From Cyclobacteriaceae bacterium (GTDB lineage: Bacteria > Bacteroidota > Bacteroidia > Cytophagales > Cyclobacteriaceae), in the NCBI GenBank assembly GCA_028284125.1, contig JANQSI010000009.1, forward strand, positions 186,001 to 250,000: DNA of 64,000 bases, written 5' to 3'. Both the position numbers and the translations under genes were made by a program. Of this stretch, positions 8,898-17,473 are shown piece after piece (the stretch's first letter is position 1; every line of letters begins with the position of its first letter). Below the pieces are notes generated by a model. The model had not been told where the DNA came from. It saw only the letters and a list, made by a program, of their open reading frames with translations, and made no database searches.

Positions 8898-10998
8898 TGG
8901 CGGATTCTCTTTGGACGGTTGCAAAAAGTTCAGAAGGCTTTATCTCCTCGAATGAAGACTTATTCTTATTCACATTTTTAATCAAAAAGGAGCGAGATAC
9001 TCTCGGTAACATCCACTCGAATTCTCTTTCTGTTAATTCCTTTTCAAGCAGTGGAAATAATACAACTTGTTCAGAGACATTGGGATAAAAATCTTCAACA
9101 ATACTCCTGGCATGTCTCTTATCAAATTTCTGAAGAGGGCTATCAATAAACAGCGGAAACTTAATGTTCGACTCATCTACTAGCGCCTTTAGGAGCGCTG
9201 TGGCATAAAGTTGTTGCTCACCCTTGGATAAGCCGTCTTTATTGATGAGGTGATTATTGCTGTCATAAAACTCAACATCTATGATAGCACCATCGATAAT
9301 CACTTCAACTCTTGAAATAAAGTCCTCCTTGTGCATCAGCAATTGAAGTTCTTTAAGGATTTTCTCTTCAAGTGAGGCCTTTTTCTGGTTTTTGAATTTT
9401 TCAATGAATACTTCCAACTCACCGACCAGTCTTGAAGCTGTTCTGTCTTTTTCTATGTCAACATCCGCTACACTGATCTTCTTACCAATTTCCGACTGGA
9501 TTTTCAGAAGACTATTTTTATCATTTGTGTTTGATATAATCTTGGCCTTAATCTCGATTTTTTCATTTTCGAGAGCTGCTATTTCCTTGTCAATTTTGTT
9601 TTTCGCTTTTCTTATTTCTTGAATCACCGCATCACTTTCTTTTGTTTCGGCATCCCCAAGCCTATTGAGAATTATGGCAAAGGCACTTTGATTCATTTTC
9701 ACATCTTTGACTAATTCTCTGAACCGGTCATTATATGAAGAGAACAGGTTTCTTTTCAAGGCTCTGAAAACATTTGTTTCATCATTACTCATATCTAGCA
9801 AGAACTGAATACCCTTATTATCAGAGTATGATAAATGTGAGGAAACGATCTCCTTTAACTTTCTCCTGTCATTTGCCGATAATCGAAGCTCTTGATTATT
9901 CTCGATTTCACTAGTTAAGGCTTCTTTTGCTTTTTTGATAAAGTCAGTTGAAACTTTAGTCTTGGAAGCTTTCTCTTCTCTATCAATTTGCTTTTCAACA
10001 TCTATCAGTTTTTTAGCAGCTATGGCAAAAGGAGCTAGTTCCAGCATTTCACTTAACCGACCCCTTGCCTTTTTCGCCTCGTTAGAAGTGCTTTCTTTAA
10101 GTTGCCTAAGGTCTTTAAGTTCTTCCGGGGTAATACTACTTCCTTCTCTTATCAGTTTTTCCTGAAGTTCATTAGAATCTTGACTCAGTGCGATCAATTT
10201 ATCATCAATCTTCTCCAGTGATTCATTGAGATATGAAAGTAGTCTATCCTTTTCATCAACCTGATCGTTGATCTCTTTCAGCTTTTTTCTGTCCTTATCA
10301 GAGGCTGCTTCTTTTTTTAGTCGAGTTCTGACATTAAGGAGGTTGTCCCTGAGCTCTTCGTATTTTCTAATACCCAGAACTTCTGCATAAGCACGACTTA
10401 ATTCTCGCTTTTCATCAACGGTTCTGATTTCAGCAAGTGAAACAATTTTTTCAGCATCAAAAAAGAAGAATTTTGCTATCTCTTTTGGCAGTATGAAGTC
10501 ATTGATAAAGATCTCTGATCCGACCTCCTTTGTTAACTCATTTTCTCGCCCATCAATCAAAATCTTCAATTTTTCATTATCAGAATCGACATGGTATGTT
10601 CGGATTATTTCAACTCGGTTGCACGGAACAGAGGGAATGAAAATGTCTGAAATAGTGACAGAAACAGAAAATGAACTTGCTTCTTTTTCTTTGCTGCTAG
10701 ATACTTCATTCTGGTTGGTTGGTCCAACTGAGGTAACCTTAACTGATCTGTTTATCGTTTTCTGGCAAAACCTCTTGTACCCCCCAGATTCATAGATTTC
10801 TCTTTTGTAACGGTCATCAACATCCACCATTAACTTCCCATACAGGCACCAGACCAATGACGTAAGAAGGGTGGTTTTACCATAGCCATTGCTACCAGAT
10901 ACTATAGTAACGTTTTTATCAGGGTGATGTGTAAACTCAAGTTCATTAACTCCTTCGTAAATCCTGAAATTTCTTAAAGCTATTTTGTCAATCAACAT
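8890..10998 (-). CDS. dndD: DNA sulfur modification ATPase DndD
   Basis: This 702-residue SMC/Rad50-type ATPase matches DndD in position and build. Walker A (GSNGYGKTTLL) lies near residue 36 and a FFFDAEKIV Q-loop region near residue 180. Two long coiled-coil arms run about 200-320 and 430-560. The signature LSKGEQQLYA is near residue 590 and Walker B FPLFIDSP near residue 617. No CxxC zinc hook is visible between the arms. DndD is thought to couple ATP hydrolysis to DNA opening or structural change during phosphorothioation by DndC. The gene follows dndC by 2 bp and overlaps dndE. Confidence 0.92.
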   Translation of the reverse strand: MLIDKIALRNFRIYEGVNELEFTHHPDKNVTIVSGSNGYGKTTLLTSLVWCLYGKLMVDVDDRYKREIYESGGYKRFCQKTINRSVKVTSVGPTNQNEVSSSKEKEASSFSVSVTISDIFIPSVPCNRVEIIRTYHVDSDNEKLKILIDGRENELTKEVGSEIFINDFILPKEIAKFFFFDAEKIVSLAEIRTVDEKRELSRAYAEVLGIRKYEELRDNLLNVRTRLKKEAASDKDRKKLKEINDQVDEKDRLLSYLNESLEKIDDKLIALSQDSNELQEKLIREGSSITPEELKDLRQLKESTSNEAKKARGRLSEMLELAPFAIAAKKLIDVEKQIDREEKASKTKVSTDFIKKAKEALTSEIENNQELRLSANDRRKLKEIVSSHLSYSDNKGIQFLLDMSNDETNVFRALKRNLFSSYNDRFRELVKDVKMNQSAFAIILNRLGDAETKESDAVIQEIRKAKNKIDKEIAALENEKIEIKAKIISNTNDKNSLLKIQSEIGKKISVADVDIEKDRTASRLVGELEVFIEKFKNQKKASLEEKILKELQLLMHKEDFISRVEVIIDGAIIDVEFYDSNNHLINKDGLSKGEQQLYATALLKALVDESNIKFPLFIDSPLQKFDKRHARSIVEDFYPNVSEQVVLFPLLEKELTEREFEWMLPRVSRSFLIKNVNKNKSSFEEIKPSELFATVQRESANV

Positions 10999-11000
10999 AT

Positions 11001-12287
11001 TCAGGATTTTACGAATTGTTCAAGTCTATTTTCCAGATCATGCTGTAGTCCTCTCGCCTTAACCAATATTGTTTTTGATTTCTGTAACTCTAATAGCTCA
11101 TTTATTAGCTTAAAGTCATCTGGATTTTCGTCACAAGCTTCTTTAAGTAATTCCTTTTCATAAATCAGGTGATCCTTAAAATCATGATCTGTTAAGTGAG
11201 TGCCATATACCTTATTATAAATATCGGCTACACTGTGTGTAAAATGATTGTCACGATACCAGATCACCTGGATTGCTACTAACTCTTGATAGTTGATTAG
11301 GCTCAAATCAGGCTCTTGTTCGTTGACTTCTTTTTGTGCTTTTAATAGTGATTCCAGGATCAGGGCGCGTTTTTCTATTTTGTAGGGGCCAATACCATCA
11401 CTTCCATCTCTTCGTCTTTCTTCTCTCCATTCCGGGTTGTTTCGATAGTCTTTCAATAAGTCCCTAAGTTCAACAAGCGGCTCCATCCATTCTTCACCAT
11501 TTTCGATCAGTGCTTCCATGGACTTGTCTCTTTTCACAACTGTACATACCCAGCATCCAAATCGACTATTCCCACAGGATGGTGTGGTATCATCAATTAC
11601 CAAAGGGCAGTCACCGCTGTTGGCGTTGCGGTATAAGGCGTTAAGCATTTTATTATTGGCTCCCCATGGAGAAGGAACCTGATTTAGGTACTGCCACAAT
11701 TCTCCGATCTTCACTTCTTGAATAGGAGCATACACATAGGCATTCGAAAGTATATGCTTTCTAAGTCTCTCTCCTTTAACAGTATGCTTTTTTATACTTT
11801 TTGATCTAGTAGAACTCTCATCTGTCCTTGTGCCTAAAAGAATTATTGCCTCACCTACTTCACTTATGGTATTCTTTATGAACTCGGTAGTAGGAGAAAT
11901 TTTCAATCGCTCTGTGCACCATCTGAAAGCATTGTTAGGAGCTGGATAACCCTTACCAATCAAGTTTACCCAAAAGCTATCTTCAAGTTTTGGAGTTGTT
12001 CTTTCAACAAAAACTGGCATGGACTGGTCGAAGGCTGCTTTTTCAATCCTATGTAATACCTCTTCTGTGTACTTAATGATTTTTGGATTTTCGACAAGCG
12101 TATTGTTACATACTACATATACTTTTCTTTGTCTGAGCTCAGTGGGAATTTGCTTTAAGCTATTCCATACCAGTTGTAGTAACATAGTCGAATCCTTACC
12201 TCCGCTAAATCCAACAATCCATGGTCTTGGATTCTCATCATTCAAATATTGATCTAGGATCTCGTCCTGAATCTTAGAAACATTCAT
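11001..12287 (-). CDS. dndC: DNA phosphorothioation protein DndC (PP-loop sulfurtransferase)
   Basis: This 428-residue protein of the PAPS-reductase/PP-loop ATP pyrophosphatase class is the signature gene of phosphorothioation. The PP-loop SGGKDS is at residues 28-33. Further family features are FRWCTERLKISP, GTRTDESSTR, and a downstream cysteine cluster (TPSCGNSRFGCWVCTV) that with WCT can hold the iron-sulfur cluster of DndC. It uses ATP and sulfur delivered by a cysteine desulfurase to build the Rp phosphorothioate linkage with DndD and DndE. It is the first gene of the operon. Its upstream region holds a TAnnTTTG element, and no dndB repressor gene lies next to it. Confidence 0.95.
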   Translation of the reverse strand: MNVSKIQDEILDQYLNDENPRPWIVGFSGGKDSTMLLQLVWNSLKQIPTELRQRKVYVVCNNTLVENPKIIKYTEEVLHRIEKAAFDQSMPVFVERTTPKLEDSFWVNLIGKGYPAPNNAFRWCTERLKISPTTEFIKNTISEVGEAIILLGTRTDESSTRSKSIKKHTVKGERLRKHILSNAYVYAPIQEVKIGELWQYLNQVPSPWGANNKMLNALYRNANSGDCPLVIDDTTPSCGNSRFGCWVCTVVKRDKSMEALIENGEEWMEPLVELRDLLKDYRNNPEWREERRRDGSDGIGPYKIEKRALILESLLKAQKEVNEQEPDLSLINYQELVAIQVIWYRDNHFTHSVADIYNKVYGTHLTDHDFKDHLIYEKELLKEACDENPDDFKLINELLELQKSKTILVKARGLQHDLENRLEQFVKS

Positions 12288-12684
12288 AAGTTAGGCCTCA
12301 TTGTTTTGATCTAAAAGTATCAATCCAAAGTTACACATATGCCAATAAGCATTTCTCTCTTTCAAGAGAATAAGAAGCCCTAGGTAAATGGTTATTATTA
12401 AGTTTAAATCTAGCTATTATTTATAACGTTTCGTCATAGCCGAGACTAAATGTTTGCGGTCAATTTTCATTGAGCCTTGGCTAAGTGGAAATGCTACCTT
12501 TATTCTTTCTAGACAAAAAATTGAATCATTGGGCATTACCCTTTCTGCTGTACATGATACTTGCCTCAATCCCTTATGCTTCATCAACGCTTTCTTCCAC
12601 ACACATTTACCACTTTCCATCCCACAACCCAACATCCCTCACTGCGGCATAGTGATTGCTCATTCGAGAGGAGTGGCTATAAAA
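12288..12684. other. Intergenic stretch between dndC and the phosphoesterase cassette
   Basis: About 400 bp without a supported gene. Apart from the dndC-proximal promoter element it holds two overlapping antisense open frames (12417-12635 minus, 72 codons; 12454-12702 plus, 82 codons). Neither has a recognisable domain or a neighbour-coupled start. The stretch looks less AT-rich than the genes on either side, so it may be a relic of another gene or insertion. Nothing here can be named. Confidence 0.4.
12326..12333 (-). promoter_or_regulatory. Candidate -7 promoter element for the dnd operon
   Basis: Read on the minus strand this is TAACTTTG, an exact match to the Bacteroidota -7 consensus TAnnTTTG. 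It lies about 40 bp before the dndC start codon. I do not see a clear TTTG -33 element at the usual spacing, so the call is tentative. Confidence 0.4.
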
Positions 12685-14097
12685 TCAAATGGAACTCTCT
12701 AAGTTTTCAGATAGCTTTTCAAACTCTGCCGAGTAAATGATAAACCTCTTTGAATACTCTAAAAATCTACCTCTTTCTTTACCATCTACAATAATGTTGG
12801 GATCCCATTTAAATCTTCTACATATAACACTCAGTTCTCCAGATATGCTTTCTATTTCATAAATATTGAAATCTCTCGATTCAATACCATTGTGAGGAAT
12901 TGCAACAGATCCAGTATTAAAATTTTTGAGAGAATTATTTTTGCCTGCCTTGACTAGTTTCGATAGTACAATTTTAGCATTTCTCTCCATCTTCTTCCTT
13001 TCTTCTTCAGATAACTGAGAAACGTGCTTTTTTACTTTTTCTAGTTCGAATCTGTCTGCCTTATGCATCACATCAGACTTAATGATTTTACCTAAAATAT
13101 CGATTAAATCTCTTGTTTCACCATTAACCAATTTTTCAATAAATTCAACTACATCTTGATAATCATGATGTACGTTAGATATTACTAAATCTAAAAGTTG
13201 TCTAAAGGATTTTGTAAAATTTCTGCCATCTTCGGATTTCAGAATTGTTAACTGATTTTTATAACCTAGTTTGGTTCTAAAATAGTTAACCATAAATCTG
13301 CTTTTTGCTCGATGATCGAATATATCCGAGAAATATTTTTTTTCCTTCACATCATATAAGTGACCATGTCCAGAAATTTGTAAGTGAAAACCAAGCAACC
13401 CTAAGTTTGATGTGAACAAATCTTTTGCATCCTTACTTAGAAACTTAAGTTTATCTTCAGGACCACTAAACAACGAGTGATGTGAAACTAGTATTTTAAA
13501 TGAATCTCTGAATTCAACAGGATTTATGTTTTCAGCTCCAGGTCTTTTCTCTTTCTCTCCTCTATAACATTGGTTTACTAGATCTTTAACTTTTTTGCAG
13601 GTATAATCAACATACTTGGTTTTTAGTTTCTTGTCCTTACTGCCAAAAAAACTTGTGTTAATGTAAACAATGAATACACCACAACTATCAAGGTCAAACC
13701 AATCATATAGAATTGGTCTTCCATCAAAGAATGTATGTCTTCCTACAAAGACTCTATTATAGTTTTCTAAACCATCGTAGTAGCACTCTGGGATTTTATT
13801 ATTGTTTGGTATCGCTTGATTATCCTTATTGCCTGGGACTACTTTTAGTTTTATATCATCGTTGATTCTAAGGCCAATTGCTTTTCCCATACCAATTTGC
13901 ATATCAGACATCAGGTATGATCTTGCTTGCAAAAAACTATCATAGTCTGAATCCTCTGTTATATCACCTGTTACAATAACCCTGTCATAATTTTCATACT
14001 TATAAACTCTCTCTAAATCTTCCAATTGATCCGCGGAAAAGGAACCAGATTTAACATTTCTAGTAAAATGGAGGTCTGATATGTGTAAAATTTTCAT
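12685..14097 (-). CDS. Calcineurin-like metallophosphoesterase
   Basis: This 470-residue protein has an N-terminal metallophosphoesterase domain carrying the two-metal ligand set: ISDLHF near residue 7, VTGDITED near residue 42, GNKD near residue 100, VSHHS near residue 199 and SGHGHLYD near residue 235. GNKD takes the place of the usual GNHD/GNHE. The C-terminal 200 residues are helical, charged and unassigned. There is no signal peptide, so it is probably cytosolic. It is the last gene of a three-gene operon and overlaps the membrane-protein gene by 4 bp (ATGA). The substrate (nucleic acid, cyclic nucleotide or phosphoprotein) is unknown. Its place beside a phosphorothioation operon suggests an effector or regulator role in a conflict cassette. 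Confidence 0.85.
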   Translation of the reverse strand: MKILHISDLHFTRNVKSGSFSADQLEDLERVYKYENYDRVIVTGDITEDSDYDSFLQARSYLMSDMQIGMGKAIGLRINDDIKLKVVPGNKDNQAIPNNNKIPECYYDGLENYNRVFVGRHTFFDGRPILYDWFDLDSCGVFIVYINTSFFGSKDKKLKTKYVDYTCKKVKDLVNQCYRGEKEKRPGAENINPVEFRDSFKILVSHHSLFSGPEDKLKFLSKDAKDLFTSNLGLLGFHLQISGHGHLYDVKEKKYFSDIFDHRAKSRFMVNYFRTKLGYKNQLTILKSEDGRNFTKSFRQLLDLVISNVHHDYQDVVEFIEKLVNGETRDLIDILGKIIKSDVMHKADRFELEKVKKHVSQLSEEERKKMERNAKIVLSKLVKAGKNNSLKNFNTGSVAIPHNGIESRDFNIYEIESISGELSVICRRFKWDPNIIVDGKERGRFLEYSKRFIIYSAEFEKLSENLESSI

Positions 14098-14591
14098 GAT
14101 TTCGATAATACAGTAAACACAATGCTCGCAATTAGACTAGCTAGTATTCCAGAAGAAAAAGAAGAAAGGGAACCAAATATTTCGGATAAACTTTCAATCC
14201 CACTATTACCAATTGAAGTTCTTATTCTAAAAAAGAAAAAAAGAGATGTAATGATTAGAAATGAAGGAAGAATCGAAATAAGAGGTAGAATCCATCTAAC
14301 AACTATATCACCTCCTTTTTCTCTTCCTAAAAAAATGAAGTATAGCAAAATAAATATTAGAATAATCAAGTTTAGCAAATCAATTAATGCTACCGATAAA
14401 TAACTGATATTATCTTCTACTTTACATACTGCAATTACTAAAAGTTGAATTATTGTAAATAATGTTGCAGTTCCAAAAACAATATTTTTTTTTAGTTCAA
14501 ACTTTTTATACTCCAAATAAGATTTCAACATTATTGAAGTAAGACTAATAATCATTAATGAAGTGATTGAAAGTAGTAAAACTTTAATCAT
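14094..14591 (-). CDS. Small multi-pass membrane protein of the phosphoesterase cassette
   Basis: This 165-residue protein consists almost wholly of hydrophobic helices, about five: residues 3-22, 36-56, 64-88, 98-121 and 144-163. Short charged loops such as RIRTSIGNSG and GREKGGD join them. No enzyme motif is visible. Its stop overlaps the start of the phosphoesterase gene and it follows the 415-residue gene by 19 bp, so the three are very probably co-transcribed. A membrane anchor or pore for the cassette is a reasonable inference. In defence systems such a protein often acts as the membrane effector, but nothing here proves it. Confidence 0.75.
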   Translation of the reverse strand: MIKVLLLSITSLMIISLTSIMLKSYLEYKKFELKKNIVFGTATLFTIIQLLVIAVCKVEDNISYLSVALIDLLNLIILIFILLYFIFLGREKGGDIVVRWILPLISILPSFLIITSLFFFFRIRTSIGNSGIESLSEIFGSLSSFSSGILASLIASIVFTVLSKS

Positions 14592-14610
14592 TTGATTCTG
14601 ATTAGAATTT

Positions 14611-15858
14611 TTATCCTATCATTCCAAGTTCGTCCTTGGATATTGGCATACTATCTAACGCACTTACAAAATCATTTACTGTGAAATCTTCTATTTCTAA
14701 TTTGAATTTTTTATTAGCAGAGCTTGCTAAAATGTTGTTTTGGTAATCAAGTATTTCTTTGGATTCAGTGATAAGTTCATTTTCTACTTCTTTGTCTTTC
14801 TTGTTTCCAGTAATAACATTCAAGAATCGATGACTATTACCTTCAAATAGACTTGGATCATCCTTATTAATAGCATCTCGTCCGCTAAAAACAAAGGATT
14901 TTAATTCACCTAAAAATAAAACCGCCTGTTTAGTTGTCAGAACCCCATCATTCCTAATTATACTTCTGATCTTAACATATTCATCAACCAAAGTCTCATC
15001 TCCACTTTCACTCAATTCAAACTTACTCAAAGCTGTTTCTTTATTAATAAGTTTAAGTTCCCAGTTTTCAACAACATCTCTTACCTTTCCTTTAAGAGAT
15101 TTACGTGACTCAAACCATGGTCTTACATCAGGATATTCATTAGATCTTCTAATTCTAAAAAAAATCCATGCTCCGTCTTTCAGCTCTGATCCATTGTATT
15201 TTGGTATTATCATTTCTGAATTACTCTCGATTCTTGAGTCAATAGTTATTTTACTCCTATCCAAAGTGGCACCTCTATGGAATAATAAATAAGTTTCAGG
15301 TCCTAATATTTGATTTGATCTAAGTTCATTCGAAATCGCAAAAATTTCACTTGACTTAATTTCTTTATCTTTTAGTAACTCATCAATTCCAGAAACCAAT
15401 GACCCACCGGCTGAAGATAATATTTTTGCGGGTCCCGCAACAGTAGCAGTTTCGATCATTCCAGATACGATGTTTAGAGAAGAACTTGCAGCAGATTTAA
15501 GTATTCCACCTATGGCAGTATCTCTTTTGAGTACAGATAAGGAAACCTTGAAAGCCACTGAATCCCCTCTATATCTTCTTTCCTTTAAAATTCTTTGGTT
15601 AAAGAAAGGAGCAATCTTTGCTCCACCATCTAAAGCAAATGTTCCTAAAGCAGTGTTATATTCTTCATCAGAGTTAAGGTTAATAACTGCTGTTGCAGTA
15701 GCCATATTCTTTTTCCAGAAATTATTCTCTTTATTTAAATACCAGCTTAAAGCTTCGACACCTATGTAATGCCGTTCGTCAATTATAGGATTTTGATCTG
15801 TTTTTGACGGGTTAAATCTGTATACGTTATAACCCCCTTTGCCTGCTTCTGTACTCAT
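14611..15858 (-). CDS. 415-residue protein of unknown function heading the phosphoesterase cassette
   Basis: I do not recognise this protein. It starts MSTEAGKGGYNVYRF, with no signal peptide. Residues 30-70 hold a W-YLNKENNFWKKN segment. Residues 120-165 form a small-residue-rich, weakly hydrophobic stretch (SAASSSLNIVSG, ATVAGPAKILSSAGG) that could insert in or touch a membrane. The C-terminal third is helical and charged. It is the first gene of the operon with a membrane protein and a metallophosphoesterase. Sensor, toxin-like effector or scaffold are all possible. The AT-rich composition matches the neighbouring island genes and differs from the chromosome to the right. Confidence 0.7.
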   Translation of the reverse strand: MSTEAGKGGYNVYRFNPSKTDQNPIIDERHYIGVEALSWYLNKENNFWKKNMATATAVINLNSDEEYNTALGTFALDGGAKIAPFFNQRILKERRYRGDSVAFKVSLSVLKRDTAIGGILKSAASSSLNIVSGMIETATVAGPAKILSSAGGSLVSGIDELLKDKEIKSSEIFAISNELRSNQILGPETYLLFHRGATLDRSKITIDSRIESNSEMIIPKYNGSELKDGAWIFFRIRRSNEYPDVRPWFESRKSLKGKVRDVVENWELKLINKETALSKFELSESGDETLVDEYVKIRSIIRNDGVLTTKQAVLFLGELKSFVFSGRDAINKDDPSLFEGNSHRFLNVITGNKKDKEVENELITESKEILDYQNNILASSANKKFKLEIEDFTVNDFVSALDSMPISKDELGMIG

Positions 15859-15989
15859 ATGATAATTGGTTTTTCGTAAAGCTTTTATTAAAATCTAAAG
15901 TATGCAATACCCATTTTTGGGTAATTACCAGATGACGGTAGTAAGTATTTGAGAATTAATTGGACTGTGCGTATATCTCGCACACATTT

Positions 15990-16065
15990 GCCTTCCATCA
16001 CTCTCCTTCCCTCCTGCCCAACCTACCAAGAAGTTATTTGACAATTAAAGAGCAGAAACTAAAAA
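15990..16065 (+). repeat. Dispersed intergenic repeat, copy 1
   Basis: This stretch, with core ACAATTAAAGAGCAGAAACT, recurs at about 23478-23541 with the same flanking order (CTCTCC, CCTGCC, ACCAAGAAGT, then the core). It is non-coding. Both copies are followed within about 60 bp by CTAACTA-type heptamer arrays. Confidence 0.7.
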
Positions 16066-16113
16066 CGTCTCCAAATGGTACCTTTCACATCTTTCTACGA
16101 TCATACCAATCAC

Positions 16114-16168
16114 TCCCTACTAACTACTAACTACTAACCACTAATCACCAATCACTAATTCACTAACT
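16114..16168 (+). repeat. CTAACTA-type heptamer array
   Basis: A degenerate tandem array of 7-8 bp units (CTAACTA, CTAATCA, CTAATTCA) lies just upstream of the terminator of the 16226-16981 gene. Related arrays occur at about 17301, 17423, 23539 and 26873, always between genes. Confidence 0.75.
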
Positions 16169-16209
16169 CAAAAAAAAGGACCAGCTCCCACCGGTCCCCT
16201 CGTTTTTTA
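16168..16209 (-). terminator. Rho-independent terminator of the 252-residue gene
   Basis: On the minus strand a stem GGACC/GGTCC with a 10-base loop is followed by a run of eight T. It lies about 15 bp after the stop codon at 16226. An A/T run on the other side could also allow termination from the left. Confidence 0.8.
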
Positions 16210-16225
16210 CGTGCATATCTAAAAT

Positions 16226-16981
16226 CTACACGCGATGAATCGCAACCAGCGTCAGCGGATTATGCGACCCATTTTTCAAAGGATACATCGTCCCATTCAC
16301 CTCCTGCATGAAGTCAATGCCCAGGATCAAAAACAAGTCCAGCGTACTGGCAGCCGGAACCGAAGCACTCAGGGTCAGGTTGCCCGTAGGCGTCTGATCC
16401 AGCAGCATCGGAACCGTCTCATCCTTTGTAAAGGAGAACGTACCATTCGGAAAATCCACCTCCGCTGCACCAATCACCAATCTAAAGTGACTGGCTGCCT
16501 CCGGATACACGATTGCGTCATGCGGAATAAAGTTCGGGAAGTCCACGGTTGCGTTACCCCCTGCCCGATCAATAGCCGTCACATACGGCGCAAACAACGA
16601 AGCAAGCAACGGACCATTGGCATTGAAATCAAAACCAACCAGTAGGTCGATAGCTCCCTCTTGCACGGTACGTTCCCCACGCTTGTTCACCACATCCGAC
16701 TGGACCACCTTTAGCATTTCAGTGGTAAGCCTGCTAGCCACCCTTCCATCGGAAGCATACTGCAATAGCATGTTCATTGCGTTGCGTAAAAGCTTGCCCG
16801 CTCGACCTGCACGTCCAAATTCCGCATTGTTCTCACGTGTACGCTGAAAAGCAGGATCTTTCTTAATTCGATCACTCGTGATACCAGCGCGCTCACGCAC
16901 CATGTAACCATCCTTTGTTTTGTAGAAGGAAATGTCCCCGACAGCTCCTTCCAGTTTAATGACACCTTTTTGTCTTGCCAT
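16226..16981 (-). CDS. Conserved Bacteroidota protein of unknown function (about 252 aa)
   Basis: The start is placed at the ATG at 16981, giving MARQKGVIKLEGAVGDISFY, the N-terminus I associate with this Bacteroidota-restricted family. An upstream ATG at 17014 would add eleven unlikely residues. The N-terminal half is basic, with RAGRAGKLLRNAM and LTTEMLKVVQ. The C-terminal half is beta-rich and hydrophobic (LRLVIG-type strands, SVPAASTLDLFLILGIDFMQEV). There is no signal peptide. The start resembles phage- or element-borne virion-like small proteins, but the role is unknown. It is monocistronic with its own terminator. Confidence 0.75.
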   Translation of the reverse strand: MARQKGVIKLEGAVGDISFYKTKDGYMVRERAGITSDRIKKDPAFQRTRENNAEFGRAGRAGKLLRNAMNMLLQYASDGRVASRLTTEMLKVVQSDVVNKRGERTVQEGAIDLLVGFDFNANGPLLASLFAPYVTAIDRAGGNATVDFPNFIPHDAIVYPEAASHFRLVIGAAEVDFPNGTFSFTKDETVPMLLDQTPTGNLTLSASVPAASTLDLFLILGIDFMQEVNGTMYPLKNGSHNPLTLVAIHRV

Positions 16982-17132
16982 GATATAAAATTTATAGTTA
17001 AAAATGAGGCGCAAATGAGCAGCAAGCGTATCAAAAATTAAGACAATTGGTAGTTACAAAAGATTAACATATGACTTATAACCCTATTCGTTATCTGATA
17101 GTATCAAATGATAAATAATGGATTTACCGTAA

Positions 17133-17195
17133 CAAACCCATGAATTAGCCAGGTATAAGCCATAGACTTCTCATAGACTTCCCGAGGATAAGCGT
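17133..17195 (+). repeat. Local intergenic repeat, copy 1
   Basis: This sequence (ACAAACCCATGAATTAG, then CAGG.ATAAGCCATAGACTTC) recurs about 340 bp downstream at about 17474-17548. There the GGATAAGCCAT motif is further repeated in tandem. It is non-coding. Confidence 0.75.
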
Positions 17196-17212
17196 TTGCA
17201 ACGCGTGCTTCA

Positions 17213-17310
17213 CGTTAATAACTTTGTTTGGCTCACAGCACAAGCCCTCAAGTAGCACGTCATTGCGAGGAACCTTTGCGAAGCATTGGTGACGTAGCAA
17301 TCTCCCTACT
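17213..17310 (+). repeat. Roughly 100-bp dispersed element A, copy 1
   Basis: The segments from GGCTCACAGCACAAGCCCTC through GTAGCACGTCATTGCGAGG to GACGTAGCAATCTCC match the copy at about 26717-26825. The left and right ends contain imperfect inverted ATTGC/GCAAT and ACGTC/GACGT words, like a small non-autonomous element. It is followed by a heptamer array and then the REP-like hairpin. Confidence 0.75.
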
Positions 17311-17380
17311 AACTACTAATCACTAATTCACCTACTTGGCGTTGATTTCCCCTTCTCAACAACAATAAGAAACCCACCTA

Positions 17381-17400
17381 GCGCGGAAGTTACTTCCGTG
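17381..17400 (+). repeat. REP-like hairpin, copy 1
   Basis: This is an odd-length palindrome: CGCGGAAGT, one T, ACTTCCGTG. The nine-base arms pair fully if one G-T pair is allowed. Further copies lie at 23394, 26831, 32964 and 34241. Confidence 0.8.
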
Positions 17401-17422
17401 TCAATAGTCTTATAACTCACTC

Positions 17423-17473
17423 CCTACTATCTACTATCTACTAATTCACTAATCACTAATTCACTAATCACTA
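17423..17473 (+). repeat. CTACTAT/CTAATCA heptamer array
   Basis: A tandem array of CTACTAT grading into CTAATTCA/CTAATCA units. It follows REP copy 1 through a spacer (TCAATAGTCTTATAACTCAC) that is also shared with the 26831-26880 locus. Confidence 0.75.

Noticed and set aside
12454-12702. 82-codon open frame on the plus strand between two defence cassettes
   Set aside because: No domain or convincing start; it overlaps an antisense frame and the start region reads into the phosphoesterase gene end.
14122-14403. 93-codon plus-strand frame rich in Lys and Ile
   Set aside because: It is the mirror of the membrane-protein gene on the other strand; AT-rich membrane genes produce such shadows.
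16235-16847. Two long plus-strand frames (136 and 76 codons)
   Set aside because: They lie antisense to the conserved 252-residue gene, which has a good start, family-like N-terminus and terminator.
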